Origin: Nilaparvata lugens
Taxonomy: Eukaryota; Arthropoda; Insecta; Hemiptera; Delphacidae
DNA length: 64,000 nt
Direction of reading: 5' to 3'
Assembly: GCF_014356525.2 (NCBI RefSeq)
Contig: NC_052507.1
Location: 47,564,685 to 47,628,684 of the forward strand
The translations under genes were made by a program, and so were the position numbers. Shown here piece after piece: positions 1 to 10,640 of this stretch. The notes under the pieces are model-generated. The model saw nothing but the letters and a program-made list of their open reading frames with translations, did no database searches and was not told the DNA's origin. The first letter of the stretch is position 1, and the number at the start of each line of letters is the position of its first letter.

Positions 1-381
1 TGACCGATTTTTTTCAAATTCATACTCTTTATAGTTATTTATCAGCTCTATTAACTGGCATTAGTCTCCTTTCTGGGAAACTCATGAGGAGTCCACCCCA
101 TCCTTGAGAAATGGACTTTGTAACCTCCTTCTCGTGCATGAAGTAGGTAGGTAGAGCAGTTCATAAAAAGAACACATAGTCGAGATATTTCATCTGTAGA
201 ACAGCTGTTTTGACGACTTTAAAAAAATTACGACTAAAAAAAATCATTGAATTTCACAATTTACACAAAGAAAAAAGTACTCAACAATTAAAACAATTAT
301 ATATACACATATACAAAAGTCTGATCGTAGTTTCAAATATGAGCAAGGAAAGTTGTGTGAGTGTACCACACCAGATTTTTG
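1..381 (-). repeat. Dispersed repeat, family A, truncated by window edge
   Basis: Positions 1 to about 315 are the reverse complement of 54165-54450, sharing the block around 'cgagatatttcat', the block around 'gaacagctgtt' and the block with 'gtccacccca'. The end at about 342-381 (gcaaggaaagttgtgtgagt, then accaca and agattttt) matches the end of the small element at 49044-49082. This piece therefore shows the terminus that the 54-kb copy lacks. No coding capacity is recognised. The element class is unknown, and the rest lies to the left of the window. Confidence 0.7.
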
Positions 382-589
382 GATTATATAGAAACATTAT
401 AAAAATTTCACTGCCATTAATATTTTCTCCTCCTCCCTCTTTCGTTTTCAACAAATGATGGAAATTTCTGTTTCAATCAGCCGCCACTAAGATGATCAAT
501 TTTTCCTCTCAAGTTATCTCAGAAATGAGACAAAAAACTAGATGCTAGGAAACATAAGGAAACTACAAAAACATAAGATGCTAGGAGCT
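382..589. other. Unassigned AT-rich DNA
   Basis: Short AT-rich spacer between the family A repeat and the duplicated block. No gene, RNA or repeat signature was recognised. Confidence 0.4.
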
Positions 590-1312
590 TCTTATGATCT
601 GCCCTCAATCGGCAATAAATAAAGAAATTAGGCCACAACTTGGCATGCAAATTATTGAGTCAAATCATTTGAAGAATTAATTCATGTGTTGGAAGTGCTC
701 TGTAGAATAGTAGACTAATTGCAGCGAATTTTGTTGAATATTAGGTGGGGCATAATAGTCGACCTCGACTTTATCCATTGGCAATTAATTTTTCCCGTTG
801 ACAGTTATCAAATTAGCAGTGATCATGTTATTTTTGCTTTTGCTTAATGCATTCGTAAATGGAATTCCAAATTAAGTTTATTTGGAATTTGTTGACTCTG
901 GTATCCATGGATCTCTTGATAATTCTGGAATTTCTGGCATAGCCTATCACTTACTCTTCATTTCACTTATTCAAAAGTGTAGAGCATCCAATTCACTGGT
1001 TCTTCCTTCTATGGAAGTAAATTTATACATGAGAGTTCATCCATAATAGCTAGTATAACATTATTTATTGTGGCTGATTTCTCATGTCCTGAACTTTACT
1101 ATCATGAATATTGAAGTTGGATGAATTTAATGTGAATTTGCATAATTCTGAATAGAGTTTATTCAATCACTTTGATGATTGTCTACTATTTTATGATTTC
1201 TCTCCTCAATCATCGCTTGAAACCAAAAGCTTAGGGATAATAATTTGGATGTAAATAAACATGTAAAATTTAATGTCTATCTAGATTGACAACTTCAGAA
1301 TTTACTTGTTAT
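590..1312. repeat. Duplicated block X, copy 1
   Basis: This segment recurs in direct orientation at about 4070-4756. Long shared stretches include gttggaagtgctctgtagaa and agttatcaaattagcagtga. By eye, identity is roughly 80-88 percent with small indels. No open frame is conserved between the copies. It runs directly into block Y, so X and Y form one unit. Confidence 0.75.
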
Positions 1313-1714
1313 CTATCAATATCAATAGGTTTGTCTTGTGTCATGTAATGACATCATGAAAGTAAATTGGACCAACTAATAGAATATTACGTTTTTAGCT
1401 GATTTTGAAACATGAAAATATCAATCCCAGTTGCACAAAAGCCTGTTCAATTCCAATCATGATTGAATTCCATGAGAACTAATCAGAGCAGGGTTTTTTT
1501 TAATATAGAGCAACAGAGGAACCAATAGAACAGAAGCTGAAGAAATCAGTCGCATTTATATCACCTCACAATGAAAATAACATTCAACTAGCATATGTTT
1601 GGAGAGATCAATTTAAAATTTCTTATGCTATTATCCGGTCACTTTCTGCACCTATACTTCCATATGTTACATGAATACTGCAGTGTTTAAAATGAGGTCG
1701 CCAAATTTGGTAAC

Positions 1715-2170
1715 TCGGCCAAAATTTAACTTGGGCGAAAGAAAGGGGTTATTTATTAAAACGGCCAAATAGCTGTTGTTGCTTTTCCTAATGTAAAAAT
1801 ATCTTCCATAGAAGTAAGGTGCTTTTCCCATGAATCAATTATTCTCAAACATTGAGAAAATAGAAGTTAGCTTTCGAAAAAAATATTTGAGAATATGCAT
1901 AACAGTCCGTTGACTGTCAGTATTCCTCATTCATAGCATCAATGCTCCCCAATGCTCATTGATGACGATATTTTTATCAAAAGCTACCTTCTATTTTCTT
2001 TGGTAAAACAATCAATATTTTGAAATAATTTATTCTTGTGAAAAACACCTTTCTTCCATGGGAAATAATAATCATTTAATAAAAAAATAATAATTTCTAC
2101 ATTAGGAAAATCAACAACAGCTATTTGGCTTTAATAAATAACACCTCCTTTTGCCAAGTTGAATTTTGGC
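1715..2170. repeat. Long imperfect inverted repeat (foldback/MITE-like)
   Basis: The left arm (about 1715-1895) and the reverse complement of the right arm (about 1965-2170) share the blocks ccaaatagctgttgttg, ggttatttattaaa, tttcctaatgta and gaaaatagaag. The arms are about 180-200 bp with indels and enclose a loop near 1900-1960. Copy 2 of the block keeps mainly the right arm (8330-8540). This is typical of a decayed foldback or MITE. No transposase is present. Confidence 0.65.
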
Positions 2171-2613
2171 AGAATTTCCTAATTCTTTGCACACAGATTC
2201 CACAACGGACACTTCTGAAGTTTCAAAAATACCCTCCATATAATACTGAATTATAAAAATTTCATCGAAATTGTTTTAGCAGTTTACGCTATCTGTCTGA
2301 TATATAAACAAAATTAGTCTTGATAGAATAGGATCAATTGATAGAAGCAACTCCCGTCATGAAAGTTTGTTTTATGAAACATGAAAATTATCAATACTCC
2401 CAGGAATAGAAATAAAAATATAAATCTGAGTACTATCTTGAAAACTATTTAATCACGACATGTTTCGAATATATAATGCCATTATCAAGTGATTCAAGAA
2501 TAAATAATAATATAATATTCCCAGGAATAGCTCTGATTGAAGTAGCAGTGCCCAATCAATTTTTTTGCGATAAATGCATTTTAATTAGCTTTTCAACTTG
2601 GTGCCAACCTAAC

Positions 2614-2638
2614 AGCGCAAACCTGGCAGGTTTGCGCT
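2614..2638. repeat. Perfect 12+1+12 palindrome
   Basis: The arms agcgcaaacctg and caggtttgcgct are perfect reverse complements around a single G. It sits 40 bp left of the P-like element and is absent from the matching place in copy 2 (about 8785), so it arrived with extra sequence in copy 1. Confidence 0.8.
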
Positions 2639-2669
2639 AATATCGTTGTCGTGTAGACCGGGCATAACA

Positions 2670-2677
2670 AATTCAAC
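2670..2677. repeat. 8-bp target-site duplication, left
   Basis: The octamer aattcaac at 2670-2677 recurs at 3867-3874, immediately outside the inverted termini of the 2678-3866 element. Eight bp is the duplication length known for P and hAT transposons. Confidence 0.75.
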
Positions 2678-3866
2678 CAGGACCTCCTAAATACCGGACC
2701 TGCGCCTGTGTGGAAATTTAGGTAAAATGGCGCCGATATTTGGTGAGGTTTCAACTAAGCTGACACTGATATGTTGTCATCAGTTTTTACTATTTAGTTG
2801 TAGTTGAGTGAAGTTTTTTTACAAATGTCACGGGCTTTATAATATTTACGAGTTTTATAATAATTGATCAATTATCATTTTATTATTATTTAATATGCAA
2901 TAGAGATTCAAATTAGATTTTTTTAGTATTCAAAGTGTTTAGTAAGTGTTTAATAAATTTAAATTGTGAATAGTAAAGTTTTAAGAATTCAAAATGTATA
3001 GAGAGTGTTGAGTGTTCAAAGTGTTTTAATCAACAATAATTTTATAATATTCAACCGTAGCCTAGATTAATTTTTGTTTATCAGCCGTAACTCAACATTT
3101 AGCTTTATAACAACATGCTACAATGAGTAGACTCATGAACAGTTTTAATTGAACATGCCTAGAAAATGTTGTGTCCCTGGGTGTTAATCGAACTATATTA
3201 TAGAAAAACCCCCTTAGTGACAATATTTACTTTTCCCAAAGATAAAGAGCTGAGGAAAAAATGGACAAGGTGTAGAGAGATTCTGAAGTCACCAACAATT
3301 CGGCTGTATGTATCAATCATTTTAGAGCATCAGACATTATTAAAGAAGACAAGTTTTTGTGTGAAGATGGTTCTTATGTGACTGTTCCAAGAAAAAAAGT
3401 AGAACTAAGTGATGGTGCCTTCCCTACAATTTTTCCAAATCAACCTTCTTACAACACAATTGAATCGTGTGTAAAGGTATTGGGCAATATATTTCTGAAC
3501 AATTACTGCAACATGAAGAATAATAATCAGTTGCCCCAGCAAGCAAAGTCGCGAAAATTGAGAACATTGAATTCTTAGGCTAGAATAAAATAACGATAAT
3601 TATAAGCTATGTGCATGTGAATTGCACTTGAATGCTATGTGCATGGGAATAAATAAAGTCTAGTTACCCTATCAAATAATTACTTTTTCAATAAACCTTA
3701 ATTAAATCAATTAAACTAAACAAACCTTATTTAAATTCTTAAAAATTATTTTGAACAGTAATAAGTTATTAGAGAGAGCTGGAACCTATCTGATGGCAGT
3801 AAGTTAGTCGACCAAACATGGCGGCCATCTTGTTTGTATGCTCAGGTCCGGTATTTAGGAGGTCCT
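2678..3866 (+). mobile_element. P-like (THAP-domain) DNA transposon remnant, 1189 bp
   Basis: The element has 24-bp inverted termini (2679-2702 and 3843-3866, beginning aggacctcctaaatacc) and an 8-bp target duplication. It contains a single decayed exon with a THAP zinc finger. THAP fingers are the DNA-binding domain of P-element transposases, and the 8-bp duplication fits P or hAT. hAT transposases do not normally start with a THAP domain, so P-like is preferred. The catalytic part of a P transposase is absent, so the copy is non-autonomous or internally deleted. Blocks X and Y give the empty-site context: the same flanking sequence without the insert is near 8790-8815. Confidence 0.7.
3155..3578 (+). 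pseudogene. Broken THAP zinc-finger exon of the P-like element
   Basis: The start at 3155 reads MPRKCCVPGC and then hits TAA at 3185. The frame changes to give VTIFTFPKDKELRKKW, then changes again near 3278 to give AVCINHFRASD and DGAFPTIFPN, ending at 3578. Together these show the THAP signature: an N-terminal C-x(n)-C, the FPKD and W block, C-x2-H, and an A-F-P-T-I-F segment like the AVPTIF of THAP domains. There are therefore one in-frame stop and two frameshifts. THAP domains bind DNA through a C2CH zinc site. After the domain only about 45 residues of polar, low-complexity sequence remain, with no RNase H-like catalytic domain. The gene cannot make a working transposase. A host THAP gene is less likely, because the exon is enclosed by the inverted termini. 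Confidence 0.7.
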
Positions 3867-3965
3867 AATTCAACTCAACTTAATGCCAACCTGACAAAAA
3901 TATTAATTTAGTTGCCAGTTAACAACTGGTTCAAAGAGGTACTCTCTCTAGATTATAGTTCTATA
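3867..3965. repeat. Duplicated block Y, copy 1 (right end)
   Basis: Continues block Y after the P-like insertion. The sequence from caacttaatgccaacctgac to attatagttctata matches 8800-8880. Confidence 0.75.
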
Positions 3966-3971
3966 TTAACA

Positions 3972-4010
3972 CTAGCAGGTCACCCGTACTTCGCTATGGG
4001 AATTAAAAGA
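3972..4010 (-). mobile_element. Helitron-like 3' terminus
   Basis: Read on the minus strand, this ends gcgaagtacgggtgacctgc followed by CTAG and then a T. That is the CTRR terminus and pre-terminal hairpin typical of Helitrons, and it resembles the plus-strand ends at 13523 and 24940. Its partner 5' end may be at 9434. Confidence 0.6.
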
Positions 4011-4069
4011 TAAAATTATTTTTATGAAACATTTATAATCTAAATCCTACCAAAATTGTTTCAATCGTT

Positions 4070-4756
4070 TTTAAGATTAGGCCACAACTTGACATGGAAA
4101 TTAATAAGTCGAATCATTCAAATATTTAATTGATGTGTTGGAAGTGCTCTGTAGAAGAGTAGTCTAATTGTAGCGAATTTTGTAGGATATGGGGTGGGGC
4201 TTAAGAGTCGCCCTCAACTTTACTCATTGGCAATTGATATTTCCCGTTGACAGTAGTTATCAAATTAGCAGTGATCATGTTATTTTTGCTTTGGCAATTG
4301 AAGATTGAATTCCAAATGAGGTTGATTCAGAATCTGATGACTCTGGTATCCATGAATCTCTTGCTTATTCTGGAATTTTTCGCATAGCCAGTCACTTACT
4401 TTTCGTTTCACTTATCCAAAAGTGTAAAAGCAGCCAATCCACTGATTCTTTCTTCCATGGAAGTCCATTCATACATAGGAGTCCATTCATAATAGTATAA
4501 CATTTATTGCAGCTGATTTCACAAGTCCTAAACTCGACAATCATAAATATTAAAGTGGGATCAATTTAATGTGAATTTGCATAAATCTGAAGAGTTTATT
4601 CAATCGCTTTGATTATTGACTACCATTATATGATTTCTTCCTTTGATCTTAGCTTGAAACCAAAAGTTCAGGGATGAAAATTTGGATGTAAACTAACATG
4701 TAACTCAATTTAATTTCCATCTTAATTGACAACTTTAGAATTTACTTGTTATCTAT
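4070..4756. repeat. Duplicated block X, copy 2
   Basis: Direct repeat of 590-1312, diverged by roughly 12-20 percent by eye. It breaks at the sequence ttatctat, where copy 1 continues smoothly into block Y. In this copy a 2.34-kb segment follows instead. Confidence 0.75.
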
Positions 4757-7095
4757 TGTCACATGGTATTTTAGCACCACAAAATATTTTTGGAATGAAC
4801 TATTGAGCTCAAATAGAATTATAAAATAGAAAGGAAATATAGCCTAGTCAAAGTACTACTCAAGTAAGATCGAATGTTATTGATGATAAGGAGTAATCAT
4901 ATTATCTAAAGCGATAAGAAAATCATGCAAAATTGTAATTCAACAATAATGAGAATCCATTGGCAGAATTAAAAATTATAAAGCGGCTTATTATTGGCAG
5001 ATCATAAAAAATAAAAGTTTGCATGTACATTTGAGGTTAGAATTCTTTGTTTTTGTTTTAAATGAATCAATCAATCTAGGATAAATCGACAACTCTTTGA
5101 ATTGATACCTAACGAATCAGCTGATTGCTCGATCAACCAGTATAAATTGAATTATAAGTTTTACTCACAAAATATATATTATATACACTAGGGAAGGTTT
5201 ATGTAAATAGATAAGGACAACTATTATTGCTGCATGAGTATTTATTGCAATCTAAAAAAGTATGAAAACCAAGAGTACACAAAGCTCATATAAAAAATTG
5301 AATGTACACTGCTTTATAGTATCGTATATCAAGATTTATTTATTGGAATAATCTAAGACAATCACTCCATTTATTCATATAGAAACTTTTTATTTATCTT
5401 TCTATAACAAAGTTGGAGAAACCCTGAATCTGAAGTAACCAATTGCATTGAGTCTTACTAAAATTAGAAAGCCAATCAGAAGGAAGCTTACAAATCGTTC
5501 AAGGAAGAGATGAAATTTTTCTGAAAATCATTTCTTTTTGGCTTGTGATCCCGATCTGTGAGGACGCACATGGAGATTAGGGTCCTTACTTTCCATTAAA
5601 TTTTAAAATCATCAAGCCAATCCCTCTTTTAAATGTAAAAAATATTTGTAATTAATGTTTGATTATCTGTGAACTCAGTGTTGTTAAAGAGTTCTTAATT
5701 GTAATCTGTTCCCATAAACATATTTTTAATACTGAGAGAAATTTATAAGAAATCTGGACCACGCGCGAGCCCAGCAGAGATGAAAAGGACCTGCAGAATT
5801 AATTATTGGAAATAATTAATTCACTCTACAAGACCTTCAAGAACATCATTACTGTGAGTGTTAGTTCCAATGAGCTCATTAGCCGGCTTTTAATAGTGAA
5901 TTGGGGAATTGATCAAAGCGCTATATAAATTAATTCAAGTTTAAAAAATTTGCAACATGTCGAGTGCTATCATATAGTCTATAAGAACGTTTTATGAATT
6001 TATTTGATTTATGTAGGAAGCTTACTTCCATGCACGGCATGAACTCATATAATCCTGAGATCATTGAATTGTTAATTTTATTAATTATTATTTGCTCATT
6101 GATTGAAGTAAGTCATGTTAAATCTACAGACCAAACAGGTTTTAAATTGTAGAATTCTGAATTGACTTGAAGTCCATGTATCAGTATTAATACAAATTTA
6201 TAATTTTTAAAGCTCACAACAGTGAATGCTATTAAGCCTTGTGATAATCATCCAAATATAGAAAAGAATTTATTTTAAGAAAATTATAGATATAAGAATA
6301 TTTTATATATATATTATTTTATGGGAATATATTTTGTTTTATGTCAGCATACAAAATCATGGAAGTTTTTATTATATCCTAACTCATCTCGTGATATACA
6401 GTTTGAGCTGTCTTGGTACCAAGAAAAAATATTCTGCATCACATAAAATTAGTGAATCAATTATTATTGATCTTATTAAGAGCATTCATTATTTACCATC
6501 CTTTGATGATAGTCATACTAGTCCACCAGAAAAATCATATTGATAATTATATTAATAAGGTTCCAGTTATATCATATAAGGATCCAGAGAACTTCAAGAA
6601 CTGGCGTTGTTAGTTCTAAGGAATTTCAGAAGGATAAATTGGTGAATACCTGTATTCATGACAAGCTTTTTAAAAATCAACTAGAAAAAACCATAGTTGG
6701 TCTTTAATATTCTCGATTGGATACATGGTTACTGGTAATCAGTCATCAACTATCTTTTTGATTTCCTTATTGGTATTCTTCCAGAACTTCACGGAAGCAG
6801 TGGTAAGAATTATCAATCACCAATCGTTGAACCTTGTGGTGAATAATTATATTTGGAAAATTCATGCATCTACCACTGAGCTAGAGCTGCGATCTGAACC
6901 CAGCATATTTGCGAGCCGGATGGCCTTCACTTTTTGCAAATTTATTTGCAAAATAGGGATCCTAACAACTGCTCTTATAAATATCAAAATACCGCACCTC
7001 ATATGAATGGTTGGCAATCCACATCTTTACACAAATGGCTTCACAACGTGGGACTCTATCATAAGAGATAACCCCCCAGGAAGCACGTCTTTATA
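4757..7095. mobile_element. 2.34-kb insertion within the duplicated unit, class unknown
   Basis: Copy 1 of the XY unit is continuous across this point. Copy 2 is interrupted by 2339 bp flanked by CTAT (4753-4756 and 7096-7099), a possible 4-bp target duplication. The ends (tgtcacatgg and, inverted, tataaagacgtgc) show no obvious terminal inverted repeat. No transposase or RT motif was found in any frame. It is very AT-rich apart from a short GC patch near 5758-5800. It could be a non-autonomous element, or sequence lost from copy 1. Confidence 0.5.
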
Positions 7096-8884
7096 CTATC
7101 AATATCAATAGGTTTGTCTTGTGTCGTAATAACATCATGAAAGGAAATAGGAGCAGCTGATGGAATATTATGTTTTTTCTATTTAGTTTCAAGCTGATTT
7201 TGAAACATGGAAATATCAGACCCAGTAGCACAAAAGCATGTTCAATTTCAATCAGGATTAAATTTCATGAGAATTGATCAGAGCAGGGTTTTTCCAATAG
7301 AAGGCTTCTCTGATTGGTTCTCTATTTAGTCCGGATTATGAATTAATAGACAGTGCAACTGTCTCTCTCAATGCCATGGCTGCGTACAAACATAGAGCAG
7401 CAGAGGAACCAATAGAACAGAAGCTGAAGAAATTAGTCGCATTTCTATCACCGCACAATGAACATTACATTCAACTACCATATGTTTGGAGAGATCGATT
7501 TTAGATTTCTTTTGCTATCATCCGGTCACTTTCTGAACCTACCGTATTCTTCCAGATGTTCCATGAATACTGCAATGTTTTAAAGAAGGTCGCCAAACTT
7601 GATAACTCAACTAGAGCTATCATAATGTTTTTTTATTTGTTCACACTTTCTTACGTTTTCAACAGACTATGGAAAACTTTTCCCTGATCAGCTGCTACTT
7701 GAGGGACCAATAATCCTTTCTCTTGGTAGTTCAATGAATTTTCCCAGAGTTGAGACCTGTTTCAAAAAAATGTTTTTTGTCACAAGCACAATATATTCCT
7801 GATTTAATCAAAATCGTTAAGAGCCGTTTTTGAGATCTGTCTGACATAGATACATATATCCACAAACACACATATTCAAACAAATCGCTTTCTTAGTATA
7901 ATTACTGACTTCAATGATTATGATTTCATTCAATGAGAGCTTCTTTCACATAATAATTACAGCTAGCATCAAAAGTAGAAATGTCAAACATGATTGAAAT
8001 TGAAACAGTAGCGATCAAAACACTATTATCTTCATCTGATCTGAAGTAACCAGATTATAGTAAGATTCACATCAATGTGTCAGCATTGTTTTAAAAGGGA
8101 GCATTGATGCTATTAATGAGGAATACTGACAGTCAATGAACTGTTATACATATTCTCCAATTTATCTATTTTCTGTATAGGGCTACTTTTATAGAAATAG
8201 AAAGAGAAATAAAAATCTTAGTACCCTTTTTGAAATATTCAATCACAACATGTTTCGGACATTAAGTATTTCAAAAAGGGTTCTAAAATTTTTATTTTTA
8301 TTTCTATTTATATTCTCCAATATTTTTATCGAAAGCTACCTTATATTTTCTTTGGTAAAACAATCAATGTTTCTGAATATTTGATTGATGGGAAAAGCGC
8401 CTTACTTCTATTCAAGATATTTTCACATTAGGAAGAGCAACAACAGCTATTTGGCCGTTTTAATAAATAACCCCTTTCTTTCGCCCAAGTTAAATGTTGG
8501 CCGAGTTTCCTCATTCTTAGAAACCGATTCCACAACGGACACTCCTGAAGTTTTTAAAATACCCCTTTAAGCAGTTCTCGTGATCTGTCGGATATACAAA
8601 CAAAATTAGTCTTGATAGAATAGGATCAATTGATAGAAGCAACTCCTGTCATAAAAGTTTGTTTTATGAAAAATAAAAATTATCTATACTTCCAGGAATA
8701 GCTCTTATTGAAGCAGCAGTGCCCAATCAATTTGTTCTCGATAAATGCATTTCAATTGATTCTTCAACTTGGTGCCAACTTAATGAAATAATCTCAACTT
8801 AATGCCAACCTGACAAAATTATTAATTGGTCGCCAGTTATCAACTGTTTCTGTACTCTCTCTAGATTATAGTTCTATAGTAACA
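7096..8884. repeat. Duplicated block Y, copy 2
   Basis: Direct repeat of 1313-2677 plus 3867-3965. Relative to copy 1 it has extra or replaced sequence at about 7300-7390 and 7610-8080, and it lacks the P-like element. The end sequence attatagttctata(g)taac matches 3950-3970. Confidence 0.7.
8191..8313. repeat. Inverted repeat of about 47-bp arms
   Basis: The left arm (8191-8238) contains accctttttgaaata. The right arm (8266-8313) contains its complement tatttcaaaaagggt and the mirrored A-rich tail. The loop carries aatcacaacatgtttcgg. A related single arm with atttaatcacgacatgtttc lies at 2405-2470, so this is a small repeated family. Confidence 0.65.
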
Positions 8885-8885
8885 T

Positions 8886-9137
8886 ATGATATGGACATTT
8901 CAATTATAATTAAGAGATTGGGAGAAGAAGAATATACATGCCAAAAGACGAACTTTAAACCCTCAAAAACCACCCTTAGAGTTGAAATATCGCCAAAAGA
9001 TTTCTTAGTGAGCACCTAGGACGTATAAGGAAGCTATATTCTAAGTTTTGTTGCAATCAATCCAGTAATTTTTCAGAAATCATGATCAGTGAGTCAGTGA
9101 GTCAGCGAGTCAGTGATATAAGAATTTTATGAGTATA
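8886..9137 (-). repeat. Helitron-like 5' tail, unit 1
   Basis: This unit and 9138-9434 are two tandem copies sharing caaaagatttcttagtgagc and acctagga. Each ends (plus strand) with tataagtatag or tatgagtatag. On the minus strand these read as TCTATACT starts, the usual Helitron 5' motif. Each contains a short gtgagtca minisatellite. Confidence 0.6.
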
Positions 9138-9434
9138 GATATGGTATGGACATTCCAATTATAATTAATAGATTTGAAGAAGAAGAATATACATGCTAAA
9201 ATACGAACTTCAAACCCTTAAAAATCACCCTTAGAGTTAAAATATCGCCAAAAGATTTCTTAGTGAGCACCTAGGACTTATAAGGAAGCTATATTTCAAG
9301 TTTTGCTGCAATCCGTCCAGTAGTTTTCCAGAAATCGTGATTAGTGAGTGAGTCAGTGAATGAGTCAGTGAGTGAGTCAGTGAGTGAGTCAGTAAGTGAG
9401 TTAGTGAGTGAGATAAGAATTTTATAAGTATAGA
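9138..9434 (-). mobile_element. Helitron-like 5' terminus, unit 2
   Basis: On the minus strand, A precedes TCTATACTTATAAA at 9434, a canonical Helitron insertion (between A and T) and 5' start. If paired with the 3' end at 3972, the element would be 5463 bp and would hold the second XY copy. No Rep/helicase motif was seen, so it would be non-autonomous. The pairing is inference. Confidence 0.5.
9337..9415 (+). repeat. gtgagtca/gtgagtga minisatellite
   Basis: About ten degenerate 8-12-bp units of gtgagtgagtca. Opposite-strand translation gives a run of SLTH units, which is an artefact of the repeat. Confidence 0.85.
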
Positions 9435-10060
9435 TTCCAGTGTGGAGAGGAAAAAATCTCTCGAATTAGAATTACTTCTTCGTATTTGAAATATTGAAAA
9501 TTCAATATTGTACCAGGAAGACGAATATTCAGGAATGAGAACTATCCTCCCATAGGATAAGAGAATTCGTTCCGAGAAAAGAACTCGGTCAAGTACGACA
9601 GGAGTTGATCGACAAATGAGAAGAGTTGTTCTTGTAAAAAAATGAATCACCCATAAAAATGCTCACTTGCTAAGCCCTACAACTTATTGAATTACTAAGG
9701 CGTTGAAAGTGATCATTATCTCCAATGACCAATTTGTTCGAACCAATATTTTTCAAGCTTTTTTTAAATAACAATGTTCCAAATTTTTTTTTGTCAATAC
9801 AGACTCACATCACGTTTTTTACCTCAAACCCTCGACAGTCTTATTTCATTCCTCATCCTCAGCGAACCACCATTGATTTAAAAAGTAGATCATTATTCCC
9901 TCTGTGTATGACCGGCTGTTTTGATTTCGCCTGAAGGCTGAAGGCATTGCTGCTGAGTTTGTGCGTTTCATTAAAACCGCTGAATACAGTCAGCAGATTG
10001 CAAGATGCCTTCATTGTGGATTAATAATAATTGTACGAGGACTGCGAATAATTTCGAATT
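9435..10060. other. Unassigned DNA
   Basis: Moderately AT-rich, with no recognisable gene, RNA or repeat. It marks the change from repeat-rich to mostly unique sequence. Confidence 0.4.
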
Positions 10061-10640
10061 TTGCTGTGACTGTTGATGAATGGCGCAATCAGGGGACAAT
10101 AATTGCAGAGGAGTAAGGGAAGGGGATTTGGTGGAAGGATTTGTTCCCCGACGTTGAGATCCCTTGAAGAACAATCGTTCATTACTTGTGTTGGCACGTA
10201 TTGCCCCGGCAAAAGGGTTAGTACTTGGCGGAAACAGACGTACAGACAGACAGACTGACAGAAAGGGCTGTCAATGGGGAAGCAGCCCTCTGTTACTGAC
10301 GTTGGTGTTGTTTCCCAAGCCTCAATTTCCACTGCCCTCAGCTCAAAACCTCTGTGCCTCACACGATTTTTCTCGCCGTTCCTCGCAATTTGTCTTCCCT
10401 TCAACACGCTTCGAGAAGCAGCCTTACTCCTCCACCGCTCCTCCTCTACCTTCTTCTACTTCCTCCTTTACTCCCTCAGTAGCACGTTCTCCAGTAGCTA
10501 CCAGGTACACACACGCGCAAGTGCGTGCACATCCACTCTAAAACTTATAATTATCTCACTGGGTGTCCCGAAATTCAATTCTCCCACCCGGCCCTGTGTG
10601 GTCGAAGTCATTTCTCCCATGTCATGTGAAAGAAATTCAT
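10061..10640. other. GC-richer island
   Basis: Base composition is clearly higher in GC than the flanks. Contains a (acag)n patch near 10240 and a pyrimidine-rich tract (10320-10500). Two overlapping plus-strand frames of 125 and 193 codons are open, but their proteins are low-complexity (Ser/Pro/Thr-rich) with no domain. A possible donor (cag|gtac) lies at about 10501. Candidate regulatory or 5'-UTR sequence; no function assigned. Confidence 0.3.

Larger units (their letters stand above)
1313..2677. repeat. Duplicated block Y, copy 1 (left part)
   Basis: Matches 7096-8800 in direct orientation, with shared landmarks such as atcaataggtttgtcttgtg, gattttgaaacatg and attccacaacggacac. The block continues at 3867-3965 after the P-like element. 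It contains a long imperfect inverted repeat (1715-2170). No coding function seen. Confidence 0.7.

Noticed and set aside
4757..7095. LTR retrotransposon or solo LTR explanation for the 2.34-kb insert
   Set aside because: It begins TG but does not end CA, has no primer-binding site or polypurine tract, and has no gag-pol text.
9237..9650. 137-codon minus-strand frame with SLTH repeats
   Set aside because: The repeat part is the gtgagtca minisatellite; the remainder has no domain.
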